A stretch of DNA of 64,000 bases from IMG/VR virus record IMGVR_UViG_3300046318_000171, positions 27,239-91,238 of that record, one strand, 5' to 3'. A program made the translations under genes and the position numbers. Of this stretch, positions 47,084 to 55,285 are shown piece after piece. The notes beneath the pieces were generated by a model. The model did no database searches and was not told where the DNA came from. It saw nothing but the letters and a program-made list of their open reading frames with translations. The DNA is from a virus. The stretch's first letter is position 1. Every line of letters begins with the position of its first letter.

Positions 47084-49413
47084 TATGAGGCTCCCATGCT
47101 GTGGATACGGTTGTCTTCTTCAAGGTACTCTTTAACCCGTTTCGCAAACTTACGTGCTTCAGACTCAGACGCCTGACCAATTGTTAGGTTAATAGTTACA
47201 TTATTTCCGGCTTTTTTGCCGCCAAACACCTTGTCTTTACGGTAATCTTTTGCCACATCCGCAGGAAGAATTGCTTCTCCTTGGTGGACGTTTACTGGGC
47301 CGTCTTGAGTTACGTTGAGCATACCTTCAGAAGCACCACGTACATTTGACAAGTACCTGCTTCCCATGCTGCGGCCAGTAATTTGTCCGTAAGCTCCTCC
47401 GACATTAGAAGTGGCTGAGCTAACTGCGCTTGATGCAGCTGCTGCTGAAGAGTTCACTTGGACAGCTGAAACTTGAGCCCCACCCTTGACTCCAGAAGTA
47501 CCTGCGCTAACTAGGTCAGGAGCTGGTGCCGAACCAGGAGCGAACAATGAGTTTCCGGTCTCTCCCCATGTAGACGCCTGCAAAGCAGAAGCGGTAAATC
47601 CGATTCCTAGGTAAGGTGCAGGGTTAATTCGTGCGCCTCCCTGCCAAAGTTCAAAGTGAAGGTGAGCACCAGAGGTCTGTGTGCCAGTGTTTCCAGAGTA
47701 AGCAATGATGTCACCTTGCTTTACGGTAGAGCCCGCTGGGGCTACTTTACGACTTAGGTGAGCGTACTGAGTAGCAAAGTTTTCTGCGTGGCTAACTCGT
47801 ACTACGTTTCCAAGCGCCCCACTGTCGTTGTACGATACGGTTCCGTCTGCCGCTGCCACAACTGGAGTTCCTTCAGAAACTCCATAGTCAATTCCGTGGT
47901 GCCCTTGGCTTCCCCACAGCCCGCCTTTTTGTCCAAAGTGGGCAGTAATAGCTCCTTTAGTAGGGGCCATAAGTTTCAGCCCACCAGTTCCGTTGCTAGT
48001 ACCTAGGCCAATAGTGCTAGAGTCACCACCTGCACCTACCATGTTTGAGATTCCGGCAACCGCTAGACCACCTAAAGCACCAACACCAGCACCGACCAGA
48101 GTACCAACTCCTGGCCCAAAGAAAGAACCGATTGTTCCACCGAGCATTGCACCAGAAAGTGCAGCACTACCAAAGTCCATAGCGTCCATTGCTTCACCGC
48201 TTTGCCCTTTGGAGTAGGCACTTGCAGCTGACATTCCTAGGCCAATAGTTCCTCCCGCAATACCGAACCCTTTTACTCCTATGTTTTTTGCTACGGAACC
48301 AAAACCCTTTCCACCACCACCAGCAAGTTTATTAATTGCGCTCATGGTTAACATTGAGCCACCGATACTGGCCGCACCAGAAACCAAAGACCCAGCAGCA
48401 GACAATGCCCCACCACCAACTTGACTTCCTGCCAAAGCGGCAGCGTAGGAGTTTAGAGAGCCAAATGTAGCTGCAAGGTCACCAGAAATAGCGTTCAGGG
48501 TGTCTAGGTGGTCTGCAGCAGTTTGTAGTCCGGCAAGGTACTGCGACTCCGCTTTGCTTTGCGCACCAGTAGTCGAAGAGTTAATTTGGTAAGCAGCGTT
48601 AAACGGGTTGTCGTTACCAGCAGCCGCCATCGACGCACGAATCTTGTCCATAGCCTTGGGGTCAGACAAGTCCATGGTGTTGCCCTTAGCACGTTCAATC
48701 ATGTATTGAGAGAACATCGCCTGCTGGTCTTCGCTCAAACCAGACGCTTTAATTGTGGCACCTAGAGCACCACGGTAAAGAGAATCACGAGTTTGTTCTA
48801 CAGTTGCCTTGCCTCGACCAGCGGTGACTCGTTGAGCCAACTGTTCAAAGATTTGTGCTTGAGTAAAAGCCTTACCTGTGCGGGCATCAGAAGTAGATAT
48901 GCCAAAGTTACGCATCATCATGGCTGAAGTAGCGCCCGTGTTCATGCCTGCAATGGCAACCGCAGCTTTATCGGTTTCCATGTTCAGGTACTTAGTGGCG
49001 TTACCTGCACCACGAACCACGTTCATGTACTGGCTACCTGCTGCTGAGCTGAAATTAACGCCCATGTTAGAAAGGTTCTGGGCAACCATGGCGTCTACGC
49101 CAACCGAGCTCAGCCCACCGGCAAGTCCACTAAAGGTGGCTTGAGAAAGACGCTGGCGGTTAATGCCGCCCATCATTCTTGAGGAATTGTAGTACCCACC
49201 AGCACGAGCAACAGTCCCAGCAACATCCGGCATCATACTGAAGCCGCCAGAAACCATGCCGCCAATAGCCCCTAGAGAGCTAGAGAGAATGTTGGCTTTG
49301 CCCATGCCGATAGCAGAGCCGCCAAGGATGCCCATGGTCTTCTCAGCTTGAAGACCGAGTTTCTCCACGGCTTTAGTTAAGCCAGCAATTTCGCTAAGTG
49401 GGTCTTTAGCCAT
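47083..49413 (-). CDS. Tape-measure protein with M23 peptidase domain
   Basis: 776 residues. N-terminal part Ala/Gly-rich with hydrophobic helices (about 330-465, many GxxxG-like repeats) as expected of a tape measure. At about 500-600 a lysostaphin-type M23 domain: GHHGIDYGVSEGTPVVAAAD, then YAHLS and GAHLHFELW give the zinc ligands (H-x3-D and H-x-H). C-terminus basic/acidic helix. It sets tail length and likely degrades peptidoglycan during entry. Rather short for a myovirus tape measure. Confidence 0.88.
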   Translation of the reverse strand: MAKDPLSEIAGLTKAVEKLGLQAEKTMGILGGSAIGMGKANILSSSLGAIGGMVSGGFSMMPDVAGTVARAGGYYNSSRMMGGINRQRLSQATFSGLAGGLSSVGVDAMVAQNLSNMGVNFSSAAGSQYMNVVRGAGNATKYLNMETDKAAVAIAGMNTGATSAMMMRNFGISTSDARTGKAFTQAQIFEQLAQRVTAGRGKATVEQTRDSLYRGALGATIKASGLSEDQQAMFSQYMIERAKGNTMDLSDPKAMDKIRASMAAAGNDNPFNAAYQINSSTTGAQSKAESQYLAGLQTAADHLDTLNAISGDLAATFGSLNSYAAALAGSQVGGGALSAAGSLVSGAASIGGSMLTMSAINKLAGGGGKGFGSVAKNIGVKGFGIAGGTIGLGMSAASAYSKGQSGEAMDAMDFGSAALSGAMLGGTIGSFFGPGVGTLVGAGVGALGGLAVAGISNMVGAGGDSSTIGLGTSNGTGGLKLMAPTKGAITAHFGQKGGLWGSQGHHGIDYGVSEGTPVVAAADGTVSYNDSGALGNVVRVSHAENFATQYAHLSRKVAPAGSTVKQGDIIAYSGNTGTQTSGAHLHFELWQGGARINPAPYLGIGFTASALQASTWGETGNSLFAPGSAPAPDLVSAGTSGVKGGAQVSAVQVNSSAAAASSAVSSATSNVGGAYGQITGRSMGSRYLSNVRGASEGMLNVTQDGPVNVHQGEAILPADVAKDYRKDKVFGGKKAGNNVTINLTIGQASESEARKFAKRVKEYLEEDNRIHSMGAS

Positions 49414-49422
49414 GACACATCC

Positions 49423-49572
49423 TTAAATCTTTCCAAACTCCCTAGCCATCTCTAGCCAGTTAGTACGTTCTCTTGGGCTCAACTGCTTGATTTCTTCAAG
49501 CGGCCACCCGTGTAGCTCAGCGATTAAATGCCATTCTCTAAAAAGAGAGTTGTAATTTAAAACACTAGAATT
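49423..49572 (-). CDS. Frameshift extension of tail assembly chaperone (+1 frame)
   Basis: No start codon opens this frame, yet it encodes a coherent 49-residue sequence from 49572 down: LFREWHLIAELHGWPLEEIK then LSPRERTNWLEMAREFGKI, resembling the C-terminal part of T4 gp26-like and related tail assembly chaperones. It continues from the upstream gene if the ribosome slips +1 at TTT-C (49576-49573), just before the 0-frame stop (49567-49565). Only two tape-measure-adjacent genes use such overlap in most phages, so a programmed +1 shift is the best reading. Confidence 0.65.
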   Translation of the reverse strand, partial: NSSVLNYNSLFREWHLIAELHGWPLEEIKQLSPRERTNWLEMAREFGKI

Positions 49573-50380
49573 GAAACAAAGCTCCGAGAGTAATCGGAAC
49601 CACTACCTTTCCACCACAATCAGGGCAGTCAATAGTTACATCGTCAAACTGTGGGCCCGGGGCACGCTTAGATAGTTCTTCACCAATCTTGCGGCGGTCC
49701 ATGATGCCCAAGTTCTGAATCTGAGTCTTGCTGATGACAGGGCTTCCATCAATCTCCAAGACAGTCTGTTCAAGAAGAATGGTCTGAAGTTCAGCCATGG
49801 TCTTGTCAGTATTAGCCGTAATTTCCTTCTGAGTGTACCCAGTAGGAAGCTGCACTAGGAACTCTTTGTCTTTGCCAAACACTGTAAAGCGTCGGTCAGT
49901 CACTGGGTCTACAAGAACCTTTGACTTGATGTCAGTGTCGACATCTACCTCGACTTCTTTGCTGTCGTTGCAACCAGAGCACCAACAAATAAGCGTGGCG
50001 TGAGGCCCAAACGTTGCTTTGTAAATCCCAACAAGAAGAGCGTCACGGTCACCCGCTAGCATCTTGTCCAAGATTTCTTCAGTAGCCTTTTCTTTACCTA
50101 CTGAAACTACTCCACGGTTCAAGATGGTAGGGAAAGCTTTGCTAAGGCTAGACGCCTTAGTGATTACTTCTTCGTCCCTACCTGTTAGCTCTCGAACCTC
50201 TGCGGTCTTGACGACCTCCCCAGCGGAACTTACGTAGCCGCCAGGGAGAGTCACCAAGGTTTCCGAAGGAGGAGTGATAGCAGCTGGTTGAACGGTTGTT
50301 TCTGGTTCAGCAGTTGCTTGTGCAATCAAATTGTTTGCCATCGCAGGGTTTACCGCTGCGTTTAGAGAATTTGTAGTCAT
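49565..50380 (-). CDS. Tail assembly chaperone (0-frame product)
   Basis: 271 residues between tail tube and tape measure, the usual chaperone position. N-terminal Ala/Pro/Thr-rich, then EVRELTGRDEEVITKASS, and KATFGPHATLICWCSGCNDS plus DCPDCGGKVVVPITLGALF; the paired CxxC motifs and 'LTGRDEE' opening are as in T4 gp26-like baseplate-hub/chaperone proteins. It stops at TAG after FQF; a +1 slip would add 49 residues (49423-49572). Confidence 0.78.
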   Translation of the reverse strand: MTTNSLNAAVNPAMANNLIAQATAEPETTVQPAAITPPSETLVTLPGGYVSSAGEVVKTAEVRELTGRDEEVITKASSLSKAFPTILNRGVVSVGKEKATEEILDKMLAGDRDALLVGIYKATFGPHATLICWCSGCNDSKEVEVDVDTDIKSKVLVDPVTDRRFTVFGKDKEFLVQLPTGYTQKEITANTDKTMAELQTILLEQTVLEIDGSPVISKTQIQNLGIMDRRKIGEELSKRAPGPQFDDVTIDCPDCGGKVVVPITLGALFQF

Positions 50381-50396
50381 TTATTTGTCCTTGTTA

Positions 50397-51017
50397 TTAA
50401 GCGTCGAATGATGCTGCAGTGGTGTTCTCGTCCGCTGCCCACTTGATGTCGAAGCCTTCGTGTACGAGAGTTAGCTGCTCTACCAAAATAGCGTTGTCAC
50501 CAGCGTTTAGGTCTGAGTAAGCAACTGAGGTTGGCCAGCAGTTGTATACCTGGAAACGCATAGCTACGTGGTCATCGGCAGAGGTGTTAGTTCCGTTGTC
50601 AGCGCCTGAACCAGCGATTGGGTGCGATAGCACCTGAATCTCTAGGTCAGCACGGAAGTTCTGTGCCTGAGTGCCAGCAGAACCACCCTGAACGGTAGCA
50701 AACAACTTACGCATCCAGTCCCAGTGCTGCTTAGTACCGAGAACGACACCACGCTGCAAGGTGATAGGGGCGAAAGTGGTCTGACCAGGAATCTGGTGAA
50801 CAGTGGTGTTGTACCCACCTTCACGGTAAGGGATTGAGTCAGTAGTCACTGACAGACCCGAAACCGAAGTGAATCCAACGGTAATGCCCTTAGGGACATT
50901 AGCGTACCAATCAGCACCAGCGTCGCTAGGCTTCAGTGGCTTGAAAGTAACCAGGAACCTAAAGTTTCTGATTGGGTCGGTCGCAATTGACGAACGATTG
51001 TTAATGATAGTAGGCAT
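50397..51017 (-). CDS. Tail tube protein (T4 gp19-like)
   Basis: 206 residues. NFRFLVTF, GFTSVSGLSVTTDSIPYREG and GYNTTVHQIPGQTTFAPITL then LQRGVVLGTKQHWDWMRKLF are characteristic of the gp19/Hcp-like tail tube family. Forms the inner tube in the contractile tail. Directly follows the sheath gene. Confidence 0.94.
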   Translation of the reverse strand: MPTIINNRSSIATDPIRNFRFLVTFKPLKPSDAGADWYANVPKGITVGFTSVSGLSVTTDSIPYREGGYNTTVHQIPGQTTFAPITLQRGVVLGTKQHWDWMRKLFATVQGGSAGTQAQNFRADLEIQVLSHPIAGSGADNGTNTSADDHVAMRFQVYNCWPTSVAYSDLNAGDNAILVEQLTLVHEGFDIKWAADENTTAASFDA

Positions 51018-51035
51018 TTATTCCTTCTCCTTCGA

Positions 51036-52532
51036 TTAGTTCGAGGTCTTCTGGCTGAGGCTAATGACCACAAACTCAGTAGGGTACTCAAGAGCAACAC
51101 CGACTTCAATGTGGACTTCACCAAGAGCGATGCTGTCCGCAGTGTTGTTTTCAGCGTCTACCTTAACGAAGAATGCGTCCGCTGAAGTTGCGCCACGGAG
51201 ACCTCCTGCGTTGCGGTAGTCGTTCAAGAACACAGTCAGGCTAGTGCGGAGACGTGCCCACAACTTTTCGTCGTTGTTCTCGAAGAGTGCAAACTGAGTT
51301 AGGTCGTTGAGCTGCTTCTTGATGTAAATCAAGCTGCGGCGCATGTTGACGTAACGGTTAGCGGTTCCATCCTGCTTAAGAGTGCGAGCACCCATAGACA
51401 CGATTCCAGCACCAGGCAAGTTACGCAAAGCGTTTAGCGGCTTAGCGGCTGCATTTAGGCTGTCTAGCTCTGCAGAAGTGAACGCCTTCTCCAAAGCGAT
51501 AGCTCCACGTACAGTTGCCTGAATACCAGCAGGAGCCTTGAAAGGACCAGTCTGGCGGTCAGTCTGAATGTAGAGTCCAGCAATTGCTGCCGAAGGACCT
51601 GACTTACGTAGCGACTGTGAGCTGCGGCCTAGCGGGTCCTGAACAAAAATGTTCGGGAAGTAGACAGCTGCGTTTGCAGAAGCGGTAAGGCCACCTGCGT
51701 AAGTAACTGCGTCTGAAACAGAAAGGTCAGGAGCGGTGTCTAGAACAGCAAAGCCGTTGTTAGCATCTGCCCAAGCAATCATCTCTCCCTGCACGGTTTC
51801 AGCGTCTGCGTCGCTAAGTACTGAGAACAGTTCCGGAGCGAACAACACCAGTGGGCGGTCAACAGCCGAGAAGTCAGCAATAACGTCAGAGTAGTCGTCT
51901 ACGTCCGCAGCAGTTCCGTTTGAACCACTGGTTAGTGGTAGGACTGCGTTGGTAGGTGCGTTTGCAGTATCGCTAAGGGTCATGGTGATGTACGACGACG
52001 AGTAACCGATAACGGTAGGAGCGAAGTCACTTGAAGTTGAGTTGTTAAACACAACGTTTGAGAACTGCTCAAGAACGATGTCGTTGGTTACGTCGCTTCC
52101 AGTTCCTGACACAGTCTCCTTGTAAACAGTTACGTTGAAGTAACCTGAGACAGCAGCAGCAGTAATCTGGACACGTAGGTTGTTTCCGTCAGCGCCCTTG
52201 TTCTTAGCAGTAATGGTACCAATGGTTCCGCTTACTGCCTTAGGGATGTCTACGTCAGCAGCTACAGCGTCTGAGTGTAGAACACGGCGAACGTAAAGTT
52301 CGCTTCCGCCATTCTGGAAGAACTGGCCAACTCCAAAAGTAGCTGGGTGGGTAACGTCGTATCCACCAAACTTCTTTACGAAGTCGTACCATGATGTGAC
52401 CAAGGTCACGGTTTCTGGTCCTTGTGCAAATGTACCAAAAGCAGCACCCGCAGCGTTTGCGGTGCCTGATACAGCGACAGGAGCAGGAAGTAGACGTTCA
52501 GTAATGTAAACGCCTGGACGACTGTAAGTCAT
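51036..52532 (-). CDS. Contractile tail sheath protein
   Basis: 498 residues. MTYSRPGVYITERLLPAPVA and VSWYDF-type segments (TSWYDFVKKFGGYD; QFFQNGGSELYVRRV) start it; the C-terminal domain includes LKQDGTANRYVNMRRSLIYI, KKQLNDLTQFALFENND and SADAFFVKVDAENNTAD, as in sheath proteins. This gene shows that the phage has a contractile tail. Confidence 0.96.
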   Translation of the reverse strand: MTYSRPGVYITERLLPAPVAVSGTANAAGAAFGTFAQGPETVTLVTSWYDFVKKFGGYDVTHPATFGVGQFFQNGGSELYVRRVLHSDAVAADVDIPKAVSGTIGTITAKNKGADGNNLRVQITAAAVSGYFNVTVYKETVSGTGSDVTNDIVLEQFSNVVFNNSTSSDFAPTVIGYSSSYITMTLSDTANAPTNAVLPLTSGSNGTAADVDDYSDVIADFSAVDRPLVLFAPELFSVLSDADAETVQGEMIAWADANNGFAVLDTAPDLSVSDAVTYAGGLTASANAAVYFPNIFVQDPLGRSSQSLRKSGPSAAIAGLYIQTDRQTGPFKAPAGIQATVRGAIALEKAFTSAELDSLNAAAKPLNALRNLPGAGIVSMGARTLKQDGTANRYVNMRRSLIYIKKQLNDLTQFALFENNDEKLWARLRTSLTVFLNDYRNAGGLRGATSADAFFVKVDAENNTADSIALGEVHIEVGVALEYPTEFVVISLSQKTSN

Positions 52533-52576
52533 CGTTGTCTCCTAACTAGGTTGATTGTTAAAGTATGGGGGCCGAA

Positions 52577-53224
52577 TTATATTGCGGTAGTAGTAAACGT
52601 TCCTGAACCAATAAAGTCAGGGTCTCCTGGCCTTCCGCCAGCATCTGTGGCGTTAGGTTCGTCTAGGTGTACTTCTTGTACCTTGTATAGCGTACGCAGG
52701 GTACCTTGAGAGACCTCGCTAGAGACTCGTACAGTAATAGCGTTTATGAATAGGCGCTTTGCCTGTTCAGTGGCGTCTCGTTTTGAGACACCCATGACAT
52801 CCATGCGTCGGACAGTTCCATCGTCCAACTTTAGGATGCCAAATCTTTGAGGTAGTTTTTGAAAGTTAATCTGAGTAAGTAGCTCACGGTCGTGGCGTGG
52901 GTGACGGCTGTACACCGTTACTTGGTAGTCAATGTTTACCGGAATAGGAATGTCAACTTCAAATCGCTGGTCCGCAGTCAAGCCATCCGGAGACAAATAG
53001 TCTTTGCCGGTCCATCCACGCATTTCACGCTCAGGGTCACGCATGATGTCAATCATGTCAATAGTGACGTAAGGGTAAAGCTGTGGGGTCAACTCTTGGT
53101 CAGGCTGACCAAAGTACACACGAACAGCACGGTCTGTGTCTTGACCGTCAGCCTTTTGGTCGTGCACAACCATGCCTAGAAGTGCGTCACGAAGAGCTTT
53201 GTCTTCTGATAGAAGAAAGGTCAC
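52577..53224 (-). CDS. Tail terminator / tail completion protein (tentative)
   Basis: 215 residues directly before sheath. RVYFGQPDQELTPQLYPYVT, IDMIDIMRDPEREMRGW and FEVDIPIPVNIDYQVTVYSR fit proteins capping the tail tube in contractile phages (gpU/gp15-like). No precise homologue can be named from sequence alone. Its start overlaps the end of the next upstream gene (ATGA-type). Confidence 0.6.
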   Translation of the reverse strand: MTFLLSEDKALRDALLGMVVHDQKADGQDTDRAVRVYFGQPDQELTPQLYPYVTIDMIDIMRDPEREMRGWTGKDYLSPDGLTADQRFEVDIPIPVNIDYQVTVYSRHPRHDRELLTQINFQKLPQRFGILKLDDGTVRRMDVMGVSKRDATEQAKRLFINAITVRVSSEVSQGTLRTLYKVQEVHLDEPNATDAGGRPGDPDFIGSGTFTTTAI

Positions 53225-53532
53225 TTCTTACCTCCCATGTGCTTGCCAAGACTCTCTACAAACTTAGAGCCTGCACCCGCAGGGTTGTTGTTGTACTTGC
53301 GGATAGTAGCAGTTGGGCGCTTAGACTCGTTGCCAAACTCGTGGGTAAGGGCGTCGCCCATGTACTTGTCGTGAACGTACACGTTGAACTTATTGTCGTG
53401 AAAACGCACGTGGAGGTTGTCTACAACCTTTTGGTCCCAGCCATGCGAAATGGCGCTCTTACGAATCTCACCTTCCATAAACTGGGCGGTGTCGTGAGCG
53501 GCGCTGTGAAGGTTATTAAGTATGCTTCTCAA
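53221..53532 (-). CDS. Neck / head-tail connector protein (tentative)
   Basis: 103 residues, apparent TTG start overlapping the upstream TGA (TTGA). NLHSAAHDTAQFMEGEIRKS, VHDKYMGDALTHEFGNESKR and a basic Gly-rich tail fit HK97-gp10-like tail-joining proteins ('...YA..HEFG...RP'). Placement between neck and sheath genes supports this. Confidence 0.6.
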   Translation of the reverse strand: MRSILNNLHSAAHDTAQFMEGEIRKSAISHGWDQKVVDNLHVRFHDNKFNVYVHDKYMGDALTHEFGNESKRPTATIRKYNNNPAGAGSKFVESLGKHMGGKK

Positions 53533-53723
53533 GGCTTCTTACCTGAATGGGATTTTGGCTGCTGGAATGTGTTCCGCACATAGCCTGAGACTAGTTGCCC
53601 AAACATCGCTTCCTGGCGGTTATTAGGGCGGTAGCCCCCAACACCACGAAGAAACTCTTCCTTTTCTTGGAACACGAGGTAGTCGTTAACTCGTTTCCAC
53701 CAAGGGTTGAAGTTGGAACTCAT
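53529..53723 (-). CDS. Small neck-region protein (64 aa)
   Basis: Start at 53723 (MSSNFNPWWKRVNDYL) after AAAAGGATTTTGCTG; a longer version from 53774 lacks a ribosome-binding site. Aromatic/basic N-terminus, C-terminus QQPKSHSGKKP. Probably structural by position. Unrecognised. Confidence 0.6.
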   Translation of the reverse strand: MSSNFNPWWKRVNDYLVFQEKEEFLRGVGGYRPNNRQEAMFGQLVSGYVRNTFQQPKSHSGKKP

Positions 53724-53828
53724 CAGCAAAATCCTTTTCAGGTGCAAGCTACATACGTAGAGGGAATCCCGCACGGAATTCCATACCTTAAGGATAAGGA
53801 TTATTGGAGAGGATTAAACGCTAAATGT

Positions 53829-54179
53829 CTACTTCTTTAAGTAGTCGTTGTTCTGGTGCGTCTTCAGAGAGTGGCAGTTATGGCACAAAGTCTGGTAATT
53901 AGACGGGTCGTTGTTCTTCTTATCGCCATCAATGTGGTCCACGCAAAGCTGGACTGAGTGTTCTGGGATGAAGCCGCACCACTCGCAAAGCTCCCCTTTA
54001 TGGAACACCCAAGGGCGCTCGGTGGCTTTCTGGCTAGTCTTAAAAGCGTGCTTACAGCGCCAGTAGGGGGTTCCGTCAGGCTTTACATTGCCGCTAGGGC
54101 GTAGGGCTACCTGCAATCCACAAAGGGTACAGTCCCCAATCATAGCCTCTGGGTCAACGTTGGTAATCTTATGGCGCAT
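53829..54179 (-). CDS. HNH endonuclease
   Basis: 116 residues. C17-x2-C20 zinc pair; then LCEWCGFIPEHSVQLCVDHI, DGDKKNNDPSNYQTLCHNCH: the HNH motif with paired CxxC. Resembles free-standing homing-type phage endonucleases. Read-through from upstream is blocked by the terminator at 54194-54222 and 105 bases separate it from the neck genes, so it looks inserted. ATG at 54179. Confidence 0.88.
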   Translation of the reverse strand: MRHKITNVDPEAMIGDCTLCGLQVALRPSGNVKPDGTPYWRCKHAFKTSQKATERPWVFHKGELCEWCGFIPEHSVQLCVDHIDGDKKNNDPSNYQTLCHNCHSLKTHQNNDYLKK

Positions 54180-54193
54180 GGGTACAGGGTAGC

Positions 54194-54222
54194 AAAAGAG
54201 GCCCCTGTTGCCAAGGGCCTCT
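54194..54222 (-). terminator. Rho-independent terminator
   Basis: On the minus strand AGAGGCCC, a 10-base loop, GGGCCTCT, then TTTTGC. It follows the stop of the 54238-54552 gene by 15 bases and separates the small-basic-protein cluster from the HNH gene. Confidence 0.8.
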
Positions 54223-54237
54223 GATGTTTGTGTTGGA

Positions 54238-54552
54238 TTACTTCTTTTTAGACTTGCAGTGTGCGCATTTTCCGCATGAGCACTTCTTGGCTTCACGCTT
54301 GTTTTCAGCCTTCTCGCCCTTCTTGCCTTCAGCCTTTTCGTGAGCAGAGTGCTTCTTGATGCCCTTGATAATCTTGGCGTCAATCTTCTTGTCTTCAGCC
54401 ATGGTCTTAGGCTTCTTCTTGTCGCCGTGCTCTTTGTCCTTCTTCTCGAACTCACGCTTCTCAGCAGGAGTCAAGCCCTTGGTCATTTTGGCGTCTTTTT
54501 TCTTGTCTTTTTCCTCGGTGTACTTACCTTTTAGGAATGCTGGCTTAGCCAT
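54238..54552 (-). CDS. Lys/Glu-rich protein with Cys cluster (104 aa)
   Basis: Highly charged sequence (KDKKKDAKMTKGLTPAEKRE; HGDKKKPKTMAEDKK) ending in CSCGKCAHCKSKKK, a compact four-Cys cluster. Similar 'CxCGK' ends occur in the tiny open frame at 54991-55050. Not a known domain; likely DNA- or metal-binding by composition. Confidence 0.68.
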   Translation of the reverse strand: MAKPAFLKGKYTEEKDKKKDAKMTKGLTPAEKREFEKKDKEHGDKKKPKTMAEDKKIDAKIIKGIKKHSAHEKAEGKKGEKAENKREAKKCSCGKCAHCKSKKK

Positions 54553-54555
54553 TGT

Positions 54556-54810
54556 TTATCTGCCTGTCTTTGGTCGGTAGTTCTTTGCTCGCCTGCTTGT
54601 GTCTTTAGGGTCTGCATGCGGGTTCATTACTGGAGGAGCACCCTTGATGCGTGCTTTAAGGTCGGTGACCTCTGCCTTGACCTTGCGACCCAAAGTGGTC
54701 TGACCAAGAGTCTTTTTTGCTGGCTTAGCGACTGGTTTAGCAGCTGGCTTGGCGGCAGGCTTAGCTGCTGGCTTCTTTAGATTAACTGGTTTCTTCAAAT
54801 TAACAGCCAT
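54556..54810 (-). CDS. Histone H1-like AKP-repeat protein (84 aa)
   Basis: N-terminal region made of repeats of KKPAxKPAAKP (residues 6-35), like the C-terminal tails of H1-like bacterial nucleoid proteins, then VKAEVTDLKARIKG and a Pro/Arg-rich tail. Could bind and compact DNA. Ribosome-binding site inside the upstream gene (TAATG coupling). Confidence 0.68.
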   Translation of the reverse strand: MAVNLKKPVNLKKPAAKPAAKPAAKPVAKPAKKTLGQTTLGRKVKAEVTDLKARIKGAPPVMNPHADPKDTSRRAKNYRPKTGR

Positions 54811-55001
54811 TATTTGCCTCTCTTAATTCCGCTGTACTTCTTACCTTTAGCAACCTTTTTGCCCATGCCTGATTCGGCAGAGCTTCCCTTAGGAGCAGGC
54901 TTAGGAGCGTACTTCCCTATACCCTCTTTAGCTAATCCCTCGTCTATTTTCTTTTTTACCGCTGCGTTTGCCAGTCGGGTCGGTACTTTTTTAATAGCCA
55001 T
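54810..55001 (-). CDS. Small basic protein (63 aa)
   Basis: Basic throughout: KKVPTRLANAAVKKKIDEGL and GKKVAKGKKYSGIKRGK, with a Pro/Ser turn. Preceded by GAAGGAGCCAACT. One of a set of tiny basic proteins here. Function unknown. Confidence 0.65.
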   Translation of the reverse strand: MAIKKVPTRLANAAVKKKIDEGLAKEGIGKYAPKPAPKGSSAESGMGKKVAKGKKYSGIKRGK

Positions 55002-55050
55002 TAGTTGGCTCCTTCTGTTCTTTACCGCATGTGCAGTTTCCGTTACACAT
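54991..55050 (-). CDS. Possible 19-residue Cys-rich peptide
   Basis: ATG at 55050 opens MCNGNCTCGKEQKEPTNGY, four bases after the upstream stop and overlapping the next start. The CxCGK motif is echoed in 54238-54552, and the ribosome-binding site of the next gene lies inside. Too short for certainty and no strong Shine-Dalgarno of its own. Confidence 0.3.
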   Translation of the reverse strand: MCNGNCTCGKEQKEPTNGY

Positions 55051-55054
55051 TACT

Positions 55055-55285
55055 TTACCACTTTCTGTTCTCTTTGAGTTGCTTCTCAGCAAGTCGAAGC
55101 TTGTCTAACTTAGCCTGAGAACTAGCAATAGCCCCTTCATTGCCACTTCCCTTGGCCTTAAGCAAGTCTTGTTCAGCAGACTGACGCTTACGCTTGACCG
55201 CCATAGGGGCAGTGATTCTGCGCCACCCCTCGCCCTTAGGGAGCAAGGTGTCAGGCGATGTCTTAATCCTAGTGACTCTAGCCAT
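55055..55285 (-). CDS. Basic hypothetical protein (76 aa)
   Basis: RITAPMAVKRKRQSAEQDLL followed by a helix SQAKLDKLRLAEKQLKEN, a charged coiled-coil. One-base overlap upstream. Function unknown. Confidence 0.66.
   Translation of the reverse strand: MARVTRIKTSPDTLLPKGEGWRRITAPMAVKRKRQSAEQDLLKAKGSGNEGAIASSQAKLDKLRLAEKQLKENRKW

Noticed and set aside
46428-47135. Long plus-strand open frame of about 235 codons
   Set aside because: It is antisense to the CIS-tube-like gene, has Ser/Leu/Val-rich shadow composition, no ribosome-binding site and no recognisable domain.
54180-54455. 92-codon N-terminal extension of the HNH protein
   Set aside because: Arg/Ser/Lys/Thr-rich shadow of the 54238 gene crossing a terminator; the HNH domain begins properly at 54179.
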